64,000 nucleotides of DNA from Psychrobacter aestuarii (GCF_904846035.1 NZ_CAJGYT010000001.1:992001-1056000), one strand, 5' to 3'. Counted from the first letter of the stretch, positions 1 to 9,475 are shown. Numbers and translations: made by a program. Notes: generated from the sequence alone by a model not told the origin.

Positions 1-1010
1 AAAACCGACATAATAGCACTAATAATGAACACAAGTACGGGCAATAACCAAATCGGCACATTGGTACTCAGCCATGTGGTCAGCTCATCAATCACTCCAA
101 CCTGTACGCCAAGGGCAATCAGCATCCCGACGCCACAAATCATGATAAGGGTATTCCAAGGCACCAAACGGATGACGGTCTTTTCATCCCCAAGCTTCAT
201 CAATAAGCTGATGATGGCAAAGAAAATAGCAATAAAACCAATATCAATACGCGCGTTTAAGAATTCAATTGCCTCAACATCAGGCAGCAGCAAGTTCAAA
301 ATCGGCACGATAAGCACAATCGCCATCATGATAAAAATCAGCATAATCGACTGCTTTTGCTTATGATCCAGCGGCTCAGGCAGCGTCGCTTCAATCGCGG
401 TCTTGTTGTGGCGCATATTGACCAGACTGTATATGCCGAGCACCACCACAGGAATCAAAAACGTCGCGGCAAAAATCCCTGACGAATAGCCAAACGCCAG
501 GTCACTCGGCACGCCTGCGCCATCCATCAACCCACGAAAAATCACCCCGCTCTGTGAGGTCATAAAGTTGGCGCCTGCCAGCGCCCCGTAGTTGACCGCC
601 AGCGCCGCGATGACCACATTCATATTGGTTTTTTGGCACAAAAGTAGCGTCATCGGTGCCATAAACGCCAGCACCGTGTAGTAGCCTGCGCCCAAGCCTG
701 AGATGAGCGTCGCCACCATAAATACCGCCAGCGGCAAGAGCGCAGGAAAGTTGCGGCAGCGATAGATGAGCTGACCTGAGAGCTTCTCAAGCGCACCATT
801 GGCCAAAGAAAAGTTATAAAACAGGGTCACGGCCAAGATGATGAAAAAAATCTTAATCGGCCATAGGGCGATGACGTCAGAGGCTTTTAGCCCCATACCA
901 AAGCAACCAATCAAATAAGAGAATACGATGGCGAAAAAGCCGATATTGATTTTGGTGGTATAGCCCAACACGATTGAGAGGACGATAGCGCCTAAGATAT
1001 AAAGAGTCAT
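1..1010 (-). CDS. MatC-like dicarboxylate (malonate-type) carrier, C-terminus cut by window edge
   Basis: Reading leftward from an ATG at 1010, an open frame runs without a stop to base 1, giving about 336 residues of a very hydrophobic protein beginning MTLYILGAIVLS. The repeated 20–25 residue apolar segments and the N-terminal pattern (TKINIGFFAIVFSYLIG, then ALWPIKIFF) match the MatC N-terminal family of ion-transporter-superfamily dicarboxylate carriers, inner-membrane proteins for malonate or similar diacids. The gene is divergent from the GntR-type regulator at 1349, and a perfect dyad lies just upstream of its start, so it is probably that regulator's target. The substrate is inferred from family only. 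The 3' end lies outside the window. Confidence 0.8.
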   Translation of the reverse strand, partial: MTLYILGAIVLSIVLGYTTKINIGFFAIVFSYLIGCFGMGLKASDVIALWPIKIFFIILAVTLFYNFSLANGALEKLSGQLIYRCRNFPALLPLAVFMVATLISGLGAGYYTVLAFMAPMTLLLCQKTNMNVVIAALAVNYGALAGANFMTSQSGVIFRGLMDGAGVPSDLAFGYSSGIFAATFLIPVVVLGIYSLVNMRHNKTAIEATLPEPLDHKQKQSIMLIFIMMAIVLIVPILNLLLPDVEAIEFLNARIDIGFIAIFFAIISLLMKLGDEKTVIRLVPWNTLIMICGVGMLIALGVQVGVIDELTTWLSTNVPIWLLPVLVFIISAIMSV

Positions 1011-1348
1011 GTCTGCTCCTTGACGTTGACTGAGGCAAAATTCATATAAACATATATATGAATTTCGTGCTTTATTAAAAGTCATTCACAAGGGCTTGTC
1101 AAACGCTTTTACAAGACGCCTGTGTTTACCGGTCTGCTTTTATTTAATGCCATAATGACTACATGGTGTTCATTTTATGGCTGTATGCGGCGTATAATTA
1201 GTGCCATCATAGGCATGCTTGCTATGTACCAAAAATCGTTCTCGGGTAAAATAAACAAAGTGACTGCAAATGCAGTATCTGGGCGTTGCGTCTGTTATAG
1301 TGGCTGTTTTTTTTACGACACATTGATAACTCACTGAAGAAAAAAACA
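1011..1348. other. Divergent intergenic region between carrier and GntR regulator
   Basis: This 338-base gap holds the 11-bp dyad at 1038–1065. It also holds an imperfect 9-3-9 dyad at 1095–1115 (CTTGTCAAA/TTTTACAAG, one mismatch). A short dyad ACTGCA-AA-TGCAGT lies at 1263–1276, just upstream of an extended -10-like sequence TGTTATAGT at 1293–1301 that probably serves the regulator. No gene is evident. Confidence 0.5.
1038..1065. promoter_or_regulatory. Perfect 11-bp inverted repeat, probable GntR-type operator
   Basis: AAATTCATATA (1038–1048) and TATATGAATTT (1055–1065) are exact reverse complements separated by 6 bases. The dyad starts 28 bases upstream of the transporter start codon and lies in the gap shared with the divergent GntR regulator. 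Its size and symmetry suit a dimeric winged-helix repressor. Assignment to the neighbouring regulator is inference. Confidence 0.55.
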
Positions 1349-2071
1349 ATGGATAATTTTGACAAATTTAAAATGCCACGCTACGAACAAGTACGCTGGT
1401 ATATTCAGTCCCTATTGGTTGATAACAAGTGGGATACCGACACTGCACTGCCAACCGAGCAAGAGCTTGCCGCCACCTGCGAGGTGTCGGTCGGCACCGT
1501 GCGTAAAGCGGTTGAAAAACTGGTCGAGGACGGGGTGCTGGTCAAACAGCAAGGTCGCGGCACGTTTTTAAAACAGCCCAATTTTGAAAACTCTTTATCA
1601 CGCTTTTTTAAATTCCGTGACAAAGAAGTCAGTTATGTGACGCCGACAGGAATTATCAAATCGGTCGCTTCTATCGATGCGATTGAGTCCGTCAACCAAA
1701 AATTGCAGCTTAAAAAAAACCAGCCACTGCTCTATATCGAGCGCGTGCGTATGGTCGATGACAAGGTGATTTTAAGCGAGCGCATCTGGCTGCCGCGTCA
1801 TCTGTTCCGCGCTTTTATTAATATGGCACCGAGCGACTTTGGCAACCTGCTGTATCCTTTTTATTATCAGCAGTGCGGGCAGTTCGTCTCATCAGCGACC
1901 GAGACCTTATTTTTTGTCAAAAATCATGTCGATGAGTACCTAAACAACGCCGCCACTGACAACTTGGTCAAGGTCTGCCGCGTCGCCAGAAACCTAAAAG
2001 GCGAGCCGATTGAATACCGTGAGTCTTATGGCTTGGCGGACAGCTTCAGTTACGAGATTGATATCAGCTAG
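1349..2071 (+). CDS. GntR-family transcriptional regulator, HutC/UTRA subfamily
   Basis: This 240-residue protein has an N-terminal winged helix-turn-helix (about residues 10–75, including LPTEQELAATCEVSVGTVRKAV and the wing QQGRGTF) followed by a C-terminal effector domain of the UTRA type (about 95–235, with LLYIERVRM and VILSERIWLP). Such dimers repress a neighbouring catabolic or transport gene until a small ligand binds. It is divergent from the MatC-like carrier, with dyads in the gap, so control of that carrier plus autoregulation is the simplest reading. It differs from the known malonate regulator MatR, which belongs to the FadR subfamily. The ligand cannot be told from sequence. Confidence 0.88.
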   Translation: MDNFDKFKMPRYEQVRWYIQSLLVDNKWDTDTALPTEQELAATCEVSVGTVRKAVEKLVEDGVLVKQQGRGTFLKQPNFENSLSRFFKFRDKEVSYVTPTGIIKSVASIDAIESVNQKLQLKKNQPLLYIERVRMVDDKVILSERIWLPRHLFRAFINMAPSDFGNLLYPFYYQQCGQFVSSATETLFFVKNHVDEYLNNAATDNLVKVCRVARNLKGEPIEYRESYGLADSFSYEIDIS

Positions 2072-2087
2072 CTCATTGCTCCTTAGC

Positions 2088-2630
2088 TTATGGCTCAATG
2101 GGCGTGCCTTCGGTGGCGAACGCAAAGCCTTTGTTACTAAAATTACCCACCATCACCGCTTCAATAACGGGCGTAACGCTTTTATCCACCCCTTCAACGG
2201 TGATGATAAAGTTTGCGCCCGACCCGCCTTTGTCTTCTTCTTTTTCCACGATATAGTTGAGCGTCGCCATCGGCGGCAGCTCAATGGTGCGATCGACGTA
2301 GGATTTAATAAACGTGCCATCGGTCGCGTAATAGTCGATTTTATTGATATACAGCGGCTTTTTGAGGTTGGTATTGCGCACGCTCAAGGTCGCGGCAAGC
2401 AAGACTTTGCGGTTGTCTTTATCGGTATAAATGTCTGAATAGATGGGCACATAAAAGCTCTGACGGTAGCTAAAGCCGCTGCGGTCAACCTTGTCGGTGA
2501 CGGTCAGCTCCTCAATGGGGTCTTGCTGATGGTCTGAGAGCGCCACATTGGGGTCGCTCATTTTGGGGTCGCAGCCTGCGCACAGCACAGCAACTGCCAG
2601 CCCAAGTAGTGATAAGCGATGTAAGCCCAT
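2088..2630 (-). CDS. DUF3124 lipoprotein
   Basis: This 180-residue protein starts at an ATG preceded by AGGAGAGG. Residues 1–20 form a lipoprotein signal (apolar core, lipobox ending LCAGC with Cys20), so it is probably lipid-anchored at an envelope membrane facing the periplasm. The rest matches DUF3124: FYVPIYSDIYT, an LAATLSVRNT segment, then GGSGANFIITVEG near the end. No enzymatic residues are recognised. It lies 45 bases downstream of the potassium-channel regulatory subunit on the same strand and may be cotranscribed with it. It is convergent with the GntR gene, and I see no clear terminator in the 16-base gap. Function is unknown. Confidence 0.8.
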   Translation of the reverse strand: MGLHRLSLLGLAVAVLCAGCDPKMSDPNVALSDHQQDPIEELTVTDKVDRSGFSYRQSFYVPIYSDIYTDKDNRKVLLAATLSVRNTNLKKPLYINKIDYYATDGTFIKSYVDRTIELPPMATLNYIVEKEEDKGGSGANFIITVEGVDKSVTPVIEAVMVGNFSNKGFAFATEGTPIEP

Positions 2631-2675
2631 AACCTCTCCTTTGTCCGTAACTGTCCGCCCAAATGCTGACGCGGG

Positions 2676-3377
2676 TTAGTGAATACGCACGCCGACACTG
2701 CGCAAAAACTGGTTAATGTGTTTGTTCGCGCCGTACACCACAAGGATGTCCTCTGCCTGCAAGATTTGTAGCGGCTGCGCAAGCCCTTGAATGTGCGGAC
2801 GGCTTTGGATACGCCCAAAGCTGTCCTCGTATTCTTCGTAGCGCATGGTGCTCATCAAGCGAATCTTATAGCGCGGCTCAAGCTGTAGCTCGCCGACCAT
2901 TTTGCCAATCAGGCTGTCAGGAATGCTAATCTCCACCATACTAAAATGCTCGCTCAGCTCAAACGAGTCAATAAAATGCTGCAAAGACAGACGTTTTGCC
3001 CAGCGGCTCGCCGCCTCTTTTTCAGGGTAGATGATGTCATCAACGCCAATCGCTTGCAGCACTTTTTCATGCAGCGGATTGATGCTGCGGCTAATGAGGC
3101 GCTTGGCTTTTAGGGTTTTAAACAGCGCGGACGCCATCACGTTTGCGCCCTGATTTTCCCCAATCGCCACAATCACGATATCGGTATCGACAATCGGCAG
3201 CCCGTTGACCGTATGCTCATCGGTTGCGTCCATGCAGATGGTGTGCGAGATGACCTCTTTGTAGGTTTCGACCTTTTGCATGCTGCTGTCGATGGCAATC
3301 ACCTCATGCCCTTGACTGGTCAGCGCCATAGCAAGCGATGAGCCAAAATTGCCCAATCCAACGACGATGTATTTCAT
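2676..3377 (-). CDS. TrkA/KtrA-type potassium uptake regulatory subunit (RCK)
   Basis: This 233-residue cytoplasmic protein has an RCK_N Rossmann domain (residues 1–125; GLGNFGSSLA near the start, then an acidic residue binding the ribose in IAIDSS) and an RCK_C ligand domain (about 140–230). A single RCK_N/RCK_C pair is the KtrA/one-half TrkA form that assembles as an octameric ring on the channel subunit and gates it in response to nucleotide. The cognate membrane subunit lies directly upstream (3473–5293), so the two form a complete low-complexity K+ uptake system. The start ATG has an AGAGGA ribosome-binding site. Naming KtrA versus TrkA is uncertain. Confidence 0.9.
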   Translation of the reverse strand: MKYIVVGLGNFGSSLAMALTSQGHEVIAIDSSMQKVETYKEVISHTICMDATDEHTVNGLPIVDTDIVIVAIGENQGANVMASALFKTLKAKRLISRSINPLHEKVLQAIGVDDIIYPEKEAASRWAKRLSLQHFIDSFELSEHFSMVEISIPDSLIGKMVGELQLEPRYKIRLMSTMRYEEYEDSFGRIQSRPHIQGLAQPLQILQAEDILVVYGANKHINQFLRSVGVRIH

Positions 3378-3472
3378 AAATCCTCTACGGTTATCACGGC
3401 CATTGACTTATTGTAAGCCATTGCCTGCATTTGGGTATATGTGGTATGTAGCGCGGTTGTCGCCTTGTGCCA

Positions 3473-5293
3473 TCAGTTGATGGTAATCTCTTCGGACGGA
3501 TAGCGGTAGTTGCCTTGGCGCACGTCTTTGAGCAGCGCGATAATGATGGTCAGCATCCCCACCCGCCCGACGAACATAATCACCGACACTACGATTTTGC
3601 TAAAGGTGGACAAGCTGCTGGTGAGGTTTAAACTCAGCCCCACCGTGCTGTACGCCGAAAAGCACTCAAACACCACTTTCATCAAATCGAGCTCAGGCTG
3701 GTCGTAGCTAATCAAGGTCACGCCCGTACCGATGACCAAGAGCGACAGCCACATAATCGAAAAGGCGCGACTGACCGACACCGAGGCAATTTCGCGCTTG
3801 AACACCTCAATACGCGATTGCCCTTTGGCAAGGCTCAAGGTGTTTAATAAAGCAATCGCAAAGGTGCTGGTCTTAATCCCGCCGCCCGTTGAGTTCGGTG
3901 AGGCACCAATCCACATCAAAAAGATGGTCAGCATGATGGTCGGAAATGCCAATGCCGTCACATCGACCGTATTAAAGCCAGCCGTACGCGGTGTCGCTGC
4001 GGTGAACAGCCCCGTCACCAACTTGCCAATCACACTGTCATGGTCAGAAAGCACGCCATGATACTCAAAGAGCAGCACGCCAATCAGCCCGACGAGCAGC
4101 AGCGCCCCTGAAGTAATCAACGTAATGCGACTGTTTAGGCTCAATAGCCACGGCTGATACTGATAGCTCTCATTGCGATACAAAAACTTGCCCGCGCAGT
4201 AGCGCAAATAACGCAGCAAATTGACCACAATCACAAAACCCATACCGCCGAATAAAAAAGTCGCGCTGATAATCAGCTGCAAAGGATAATTAAAACGCAG
4301 CGCATCATCATACAAGCCTGCACTAAAGGTCGAAAAGCCCGCATTACAAAACGCCGAAACCGCATGAAATGCCGCAAAAAACAAACGCTCGCCAAGCGTG
4401 GTATTCGGCATATCATAAATGCTAAGAAATATCAGTGCCGCCGCCAGCGCCTCAATACCAAAGGTCACATAGAGAATGGATTTGAGCGTCGTCACCACAT
4501 CGCCCAAGCGCGGCGAATGCGTCATCTCACCGATGCTCAGCTGCGTCTCGTAACTGACCCCGCCTTTAAAAAAATAGCTAAAGTAAGTCACAAAGGTCAA
4601 AATGCCCAAGCCGCCAATCTGTATCAGCCCCATCAAAATGACCTGCCCAAAGCGCGTAAACTGGGTCGCCGTATCCACCACAATCAGCCCCGTCACGCAC
4701 ACCGCACTGGTCGCGGTGAACAGCGCATCGACAAAGGATAAGGGCTCGGTGGTCGCGTTTGGCATCATCAACAGCAGCGCCCCGACCAGTATCACCGACA
4801 AAAAACTTAAAATAAAAAACTGTGCGGGGTTTAAAAACGCGCGGTTTAAATTAAAGTCATTGTCCGATATCTCGCGGATAAAGGTCACAAACACCGCGAT
4901 TTTAATGGCGATAAAATCATTGTTTTCTGTGGCGATGCCCGACACCAAAAAATCAACAAAATGCAGCGCCAGTAAGACCAAAATCGCCGCACTGGTCACC
5001 AAATCGAACACCGCCACCTTATTAAATTTCAAAGGCGCGGACGCATTAATATACCGCCCTGCTGTGGCGACAAACCCAAGCAAAATTATCGACAAATAAA
5101 ACAGGTGAAAGGCATTTTGTAGCCATGTGGTCAGCACAAAGCCGCTATCAACGAGCGCGACTGCCACCCCGATAACGCTGATGAGTACTGTAAATTTGTT
5201 AAACAATCGATATGGAGTGGCTACACGCATAACCCGAGCCCATCTGAGAAGAGAAAAACAAAACAAGGACAGCAAGCGACTAATAACCGTCAC
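3473..5293 (-). CDS. TrkH/KtrB-family potassium transporter membrane subunit
   Basis: This protein of about 600 residues has many membrane segments. All four pore-loop selectivity motifs of the Trk/Ktr/HKT superfamily are visible in order: SAVCVTGL, SAFCNAGFS, TPRTAGFNT and SAYSTVGLS, each with the filter glycine. It is therefore the K+-conducting subunit, gated by the RCK protein encoded 95 bases downstream. The first in-frame start is GTG at 5293. An ATG at 5230 (MRVATPYRL) would shorten it by 21 residues, and neither has a strong ribosome-binding site. An N-terminal extension of several transmembrane helices before the core makes it longer than typical KtrB (about 450 residues). Confidence 0.92.
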   Translation of the reverse strand: MTVISRLLSLFCFSLLRWARVMRVATPYRLFNKFTVLISVIGVAVALVDSGFVLTTWLQNAFHLFYLSIILLGFVATAGRYINASAPLKFNKVAVFDLVTSAAILVLLALHFVDFLVSGIATENNDFIAIKIAVFVTFIREISDNDFNLNRAFLNPAQFFILSFLSVILVGALLLMMPNATTEPLSFVDALFTATSAVCVTGLIVVDTATQFTRFGQVILMGLIQIGGLGILTFVTYFSYFFKGGVSYETQLSIGEMTHSPRLGDVVTTLKSILYVTFGIEALAAALIFLSIYDMPNTTLGERLFFAAFHAVSAFCNAGFSTFSAGLYDDALRFNYPLQLIISATFLFGGMGFVIVVNLLRYLRYCAGKFLYRNESYQYQPWLLSLNSRITLITSGALLLVGLIGVLLFEYHGVLSDHDSVIGKLVTGLFTAATPRTAGFNTVDVTALAFPTIMLTIFLMWIGASPNSTGGGIKTSTFAIALLNTLSLAKGQSRIEVFKREIASVSVSRAFSIMWLSLLVIGTGVTLISYDQPELDLMKVVFECFSAYSTVGLSLNLTSSLSTFSKIVVSVIMFVGRVGMLTIIIALLKDVRQGNYRYPSEEITIN

Positions 5294-5486
5294 TTACCGA
5301 TGCCTCAATTTTTTGTGAAAAAACAAGGAAAGCAGTACCGCATAATATAGGGTGCATGATACCACGCTTATATGACGTAAAAATAGCGTCACGCGTGGCG
5401 AATCGTGCAATCGGCGATTGAGTTTGCGGGCAATCTGGTTTATGATTTTTTGCTGCTTGACCCATTTTTTTTCTAAAGGAAATCTC

Positions 5487-6686
5487 ATGTTTGACCGTAT
5501 CGAGCATTATGCTGGTGACCCTATCCTAGGACTGGTCAGCCAGTTCGTTGCTGACGAAAACCCCAACAAAGTCAATCTAGGTATTGGCGTGTATTATGAT
5601 GAAGACGGCAAAATGCCTGTTTTGGAATGCGTCAAGACCGCCGAAGAGCGCATCGCTGACCCCATCAAGCCGCGTCCTTATTTGCCAATGCAAGGCTTAG
5701 CAGGTCATCGTAAAGGCTGCCAAGACTTGTTGTTCGGGGCGGATGCTGCGGTACTACAAGAAGAGCGCGTCGCGACCATCGCCACCATCGGCGGCTCAGG
5801 CGCACTCAAAGTGGGCGCGGAGTTTATCAATCAGTGGTTCCCAGATGCTGAGTGCTACGTGAGTGACCCAACGTGGGGCAACCACATCGCCATCTTTGAA
5901 GGCTCAAACATCACGGTCAAAAAATACCCGTACTACGACAAAGCCACCAACAGCGTGCGCTTTGACGACATGATTGCTTGCCTAAAAGGCATGAACAAAA
6001 ATGACGTCGTACTGCTGCACCCATGCTGCCACAACCCAACGGGCATGGACTTGACCCAAGCGCAGTGGGATGAGGTGCTCGACGTCATCAAAGCAGGCGA
6101 GCTGATTCCATTTATGGACATCGCCTATCAAGGCTTTGGCGAAGACATGGACACCGATGCCTACGCCATTCGTAAAGCCGTAGACATGGGTCTGCCGCTG
6201 TTTGTCAGCAACTCGTTCTCTAAAAACCTATCACTATACGGCGAGCGCGTCGGCGGCTTGTCTGTCGTCTGCCCAACCAAAGAGGAAGCTGAGCGCGTCT
6301 TTGGTCAGCTCACCTTTACCGTACGCCGCATCTACTCAAGCCCACCATCACACGGCGGTCATGTGGTCGATATCGTCATGAATGACGACGCGCTACACGA
6401 GCAGTGGGTCGGCGAAGTCTACGCCATGCGCGACCGTATCAAAGCGATGCGCAGCAAGCTGCAAGCGGTATTGGAAGAAAAAGTACCGAACCAAAACTTT
6501 GACTACCTCACCCGCCAAAACGGTATGTTCAGCTTCACAGGTCTGACGCCTGAACAAGTTGAACGCCTACGCGCTGAATACGGCATCTACATGGTGTCCA
6601 ACTCGCGTATGTGTGTGGCTGGTCTAAACAGCGACAACATCGACTACATCGCCAACGCGATGGCAGCGGTACTGCAAGACGCGTAA
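5487..6686 (+). CDS. Class I amino-acid aminotransferase (aspartate/aromatic type)
   Basis: This 399-residue cytosolic PLP enzyme starts at the ATG preceded by AAGGA at 5476–5480; the reading frame is open further upstream, but the family begins with FDRIEHYAGDPILGL. The PLP-binding lysine is in SNSFSKNLSLYGERVG, and the substrate-carboxylate arginine lies near the C-terminus in SNSRMCVAGL. Length and motifs match AspC/TyrB, which swap amino groups between aspartate or aromatic amino acids and 2-oxoglutarate. Sequence alone does not settle aspartate versus tyrosine preference. The gene is followed by a strong terminator and stands alone. Confidence 0.93.
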   Translation: MFDRIEHYAGDPILGLVSQFVADENPNKVNLGIGVYYDEDGKMPVLECVKTAEERIADPIKPRPYLPMQGLAGHRKGCQDLLFGADAAVLQEERVATIATIGGSGALKVGAEFINQWFPDAECYVSDPTWGNHIAIFEGSNITVKKYPYYDKATNSVRFDDMIACLKGMNKNDVVLLHPCCHNPTGMDLTQAQWDEVLDVIKAGELIPFMDIAYQGFGEDMDTDAYAIRKAVDMGLPLFVSNSFSKNLSLYGERVGGLSVVCPTKEEAERVFGQLTFTVRRIYSSPPSHGGHVVDIVMNDDALHEQWVGEVYAMRDRIKAMRSKLQAVLEEKVPNQNFDYLTRQNGMFSFTGLTPEQVERLRAEYGIYMVSNSRMCVAGLNSDNIDYIANAMAAVLQDA

Positions 6687-6707
6687 GCAAGCGTCTTTTA
6701 AGCAAAA

Positions 6708-6736
6708 AAGCCGAGCTGAGATGCTCGGCTTTTTTT
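6708..6736 (+). terminator. Rho-independent terminator of the aminotransferase gene
   Basis: AAGCCGAGC (6708–6716) pairs exactly with GCTCGGCTT (6723–6731) around a 6-base loop, followed by a T run. Confidence 0.9.
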
Positions 6737-6823
6737 GTGGGTGTTGTTTGGGGTTATTAAAAGTTTTCTACTTTTCATGACGACAAGTTATGGAATACTT
6801 TGTATTGATAAAAAGTGATAAGC

Positions 6824-6856
6824 AAAAAAAATCCCCAATCTTTCGACTGGGGATTT
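6824..6856 (-). terminator. Rho-independent terminator downstream of tRNA-Val
   Basis: AAATCCCCA (6829–6837) pairs with TGGGGATTT (6848–6856). Read on the minus strand the hairpin is followed by a T run (A run at 6824–6830), placing it just after the tRNA. Confidence 0.8.
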
Positions 6857-6864
6857 TTAATATC

Positions 6865-6941
6865 TGGTAGGCGTAACTAGATTCGAACTAGCGACCTCCA
6901 CCATGTCAAGGTGGCGCTCTAACCAACTGAGCTATACGCCT
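6865..6941 (-). tRNA. tRNA-Val, anticodon GAC
   Basis: The 77-base minus-strand sequence folds as a tRNA. The acceptor AGGCGTA pairs with TACGCCT, the D-loop region is AGCTCAGTTGGTTAGAGC, and the anticodon stem CCACC/GGTGG encloses TTGACAT, giving anticodon GAC for valine. The T arm contains GTTCGAATC, and the 3' CCA is encoded (6865–6867). Confidence 0.95.
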
Positions 6942-6954
6942 TTATAGGTCACGT

Positions 6955-6982
6955 ATTCTAGCACCTTTTTTTAGCTTTGCAA
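6955..6982 (-). promoter_or_regulatory. Sigma-70 promoter of tRNA-Val
   Basis: On the minus strand, TTGCAA (6977–6982) and TAGAAT (6955–6960) are separated by 16 bases, and the -10 is extended (TGC before TAGAAT). It ends 13 bases before the mature tRNA 5' end. Confidence 0.6.
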
Positions 6983-7056
6983 GCGCTTTTTGATAAAAAG
7001 TTGATTTATCTTTTGCGCCTGCCGTTTTGTACCATATCGCGCCTGAAAACGTGTGC

Positions 7057-8664
7057 TTAGTGCTCACGCGTATTGCTAAAGGTCACCTCAGGATAGCGCT
7101 CTTGCATCAGCTGCAAGTTGACGCGCGAGGGCGCAAGATACGTCAGATAGCCACCGCCATCGAGAGACAGCTGGTCATGTGCTTTACGCTTAAACTTGGT
7201 CAGTGCCACCTCGTCATCACAATGAATCCAGCGCACGGTGGCGATAGACACAGGCTCAAAGGTACATTGTACCTTGTATTCTTCTTTAAGGCGATGCGCG
7301 ACCACTTCAAACTGCAGCACACCGACCGCGCCTAGAATCAGGTCATTATTAATCTGCGGCATAAAGACCTGCGTTGCGCCCTCTTCGCTCAACTGCTGTA
7401 GCCCTTTTTGTAGCGCTTTTGATTTGAGTGGGTCTTTGAGTACCACGCGGCGGAACAGCTCAGGTGCAAAGTGCGGAATGCCCGTAAAGTTCAGCGCTTC
7501 GCCTTCGGTAAAGCTGTCGCCAATCGAAATCGTGCCGTGGTTGTGCAGACCGATGATGTCACCTGGGTAAGCTTCCTCTAACGCTTCGCGGTCACCCGCC
7601 AAAAAGGTCAAGGCATCGGCGATACGCACGTCTTTGCCAAGGCGTACGTGGTTCATTTTCATGCCTTTTTCGTATTTGCCTGAGCAAACGCGTAAGAAGG
7701 CAATGCGGTCACGGTGGCGCGGGTCCATGTTGGCTTGGATTTTAAACACAAAGCCGCTGAACGCCGTCTCGGTCGCGGCAACTTCGCGCTGTTCGGTCGG
7801 GTGCGCCTTTGGTGGCGGCGCATATTCGACCAAGGTGTCGAGCACCATGTTGATACCAAAGTTACCGAGCGCCGTACCAAAGAGCACAGGTGTCATCTCG
7901 CCCGCCAAAAACGCATCGGTGTCGAACTCTTCAAGCGCCATCTGTACCAGCTCAAGCGACTCTTCAAAAGCTGAGAACATCAGCGCGCCCAAGCGCTCGC
8001 GCACATCAGGATAGTCGTAGCCGTCGCGGGTCTCAATCTCGGTAATCTCGCCGCCATGACCTTTTTCATAAAAATAGGTCTTGTCTTCGAGCAGATGATA
8101 CACGCCGACAAAGTCTTGCCCCATGCCGACAGGCCAAGTCACGGGAATACATTTAATTTTAAGAACGGTCTCAATCTCGTCGAGCAGCTCAAGCGGGTCA
8201 CGAATCTGACGGTCGAGTTTGTTCACAAACGAGATAATCGGTGTATCGCGCATACGACAGACGTCCATCAGCTTGATGGTACGTTCCTCGACCCCTTTTG
8301 CGCCGTCAATGACCATCAGCGCGCTGTCTACAGCGGTCAGGGTGCGGTAGGTGTCTTCACTAAAGTCGGCGTGACCTGGGGTATCGAGTAGGTTGACGAT
8401 ATGGTCTTTGTACGGGAACTGCATCACCGAGGTGGTGATTGAGATGCCGCGCTCTTGCTCCATGCTCATCCAGTCCGAGGTGGCGTGGCGGTCAGTTTTG
8501 CGCCCTTTTACCTCGCCTGCGACCTGAATCGCCTGTCCCCAGAGGAGCAGCTTTTCGGTCATGGTGGTTTTACCCGCATCAGGGTGCGAGATGATGGCAA
8601 AGGTGCGGCGTTTGGCAACCTCATTGGCGAGTTTGCTTGGCACGAGTTTGGATTCTGCGCTCAT
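7057..8664 (-). CDS. prfC: Peptide chain release factor 3 (RF3)
   Basis: This 535-residue translational GTPase starts at the ATG at 8664; a TTG two codons upstream is less likely. The G-domain motifs are present: [15 protein letters not shown] (P loop), DTPGHADF and NKLDR. RF3-specific parts follow, including the conserved [14 protein letters not shown] switch and the C-terminal region beginning around [15 protein letters not shown]3 uses GTP to eject RF1 or RF2 from the ribosome after termination. The gene appears monocistronic, transcribed away from ohr. No clear terminator was seen before the tRNA promoter region. Confidence 0.96.
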   Translation of the reverse strand: MSAESKLVPSKLANEVAKRRTFAIISHPDAGKTTMTEKLLLWGQAIQVAGEVKGRKTDRHATSDWMSMEQERGISITTSVMQFPYKDHIVNLLDTPGHADFSEDTYRTLTAVDSALMVIDGAKGVEERTIKLMDVCRMRDTPIISFVNKLDRQIRDPLELLDEIETVLKIKCIPVTWPVGMGQDFVGVYHLLEDKTYFYEKGHGGEITEIETRDGYDYPDVRERLGALMFSAFEESLELVQMALEEFDTDAFLAGEMTPVLFGTALGNFGINMVLDTLVEYAPPPKAHPTEQREVAATETAFSGFVFKIQANMDPRHRDRIAFLRVCSGKYEKGMKMNHVRLGKDVRIADALTFLAGDREALEEAYPGDIIGLHNHGTISIGDSFTEGEALNFTGIPHFAPELFRRVVLKDPLKSKALQKGLQQLSEEGATQVFMPQINNDLILGAVGVLQFEVVAHRLKEEYKVQCTFEPVSIATVRWIHCDDEVALTKFKRKAHDQLSLDGGGYLTYLAPSRVNLQLMQERYPEVTFSNTREH

Positions 8665-9061
8665 AATCAATGACTTATCGTTAAATTTTGGAAGAAAAAA
8701 AGCGGAAATACGGCTGATAGGTGGTGGTGTTTTGATGCGCGTATTGTAGCCGATTTGCCGTCAAGATGCTATTTTTGCCCGTCCCTGCGGCGCGCATTAT
8801 CGGCGAATCAGACGCTTTATCCCCTTATCCCTTGCCTATTAGGTAGACTCATCGTTATAGTCGATGGCGTATCAATGGTTTGGGCATGAAGGCACACCCA
8901 TAAGTAAAACTTACAAACGGGCATCATACCTTTACTTCCTTTATATAGAACACGCCCGCTCGTTTGTTATGATGGCTCAGTGATGACGAGCGCATCAGAC
9001 TTTTTTTATATAACGATTGATATCAGCAATAACACTCACAAAAATTGAAAAAGGACAAAGA
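8665..9061. other. Intergenic region between prfC and ohr (divergent)
   Basis: This 397-base spacer carries the promoters of both divergent genes. An extended -10-like TGTTATGAT at 8965–8973 points toward ohr. I see no repeat, RNA gene or convincing OhrR operator in it. Confidence 0.4.
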
Positions 9062-9475
9062 ATGAAAACATTATATTCAACCAAAGCAACCGTTACTGGC
9101 GGCCGTGCAGGCAGCGCAAGCTTGAGCGACAGCGACTTGACCGTCAACATGGTACCACCAGGCAGCAAAGAAGAAGGTAACAACCCAGAACAGCTACTGG
9201 CGATGGGCTATGCCGCTTGTTTTGACGGCGCACTGGGTGTGGTCAAAAAAATGGAAAGCGCGAGCTTTGCTTCAACCACAGAAGCCAGCGTTGATTTGCT
9301 ACAAGGCGAAGGGCATGACTATAAGCTTGCGGTAAAAATCCACGTCATCGCTGAAAAGACTGACCTATCGGCAGAAGAAGTACAAAAACTGGTCGAAAAA
9401 GCGCACGAAGTCTGCCCATACTCAAAAGCCACGCGCAGCAACATCGACGTTGAAGTGACGTCAGAAGTTAAATAA
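9062..9475 (+). CDS. ohr: Organic hydroperoxide resistance protein, OsmC/Ohr family
   Basis: This 137-residue protein starts at the ATG at 9062, preceded by AAAGGACAAAG. Ohr reduces organic peroxides using two cysteines, and both are present in family context: MGYAACFDGAL (peroxidatic) and HEVCPYSKATR (resolving). The N-terminal TKATVTGGRAG is also typical of Ohr rather than OsmC. The protein works as a cytosolic homodimer, recycled by lipoylated proteins in known cases. No OhrR regulator gene is adjacent. A strong terminator follows, so the gene is monocistronic. Confidence 0.93.
   Translation: MKTLYSTKATVTGGRAGSASLSDSDLTVNMVPPGSKEEGNNPEQLLAMGYAACFDGALGVVKKMESASFASTTEASVDLLQGEGHDYKLAVKIHVIAEKTDLSAEEVQKLVEKAHEVCPYSKATRSNIDVEVTSEVK

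Noticed and set aside
2010..2438. 142-codon plus-strand frame antisense to the DUF3124 gene
   Set aside because: It overlaps a lipoprotein gene with clear family motifs and signal; a shadow frame.
5280..5507. Two overlapping minus-strand frames (about 64–75 codons) in front of the aminotransferase
   Set aside because: They occupy the promoter region and the aminotransferase start, encode no known motif and have no ribosome-binding site.
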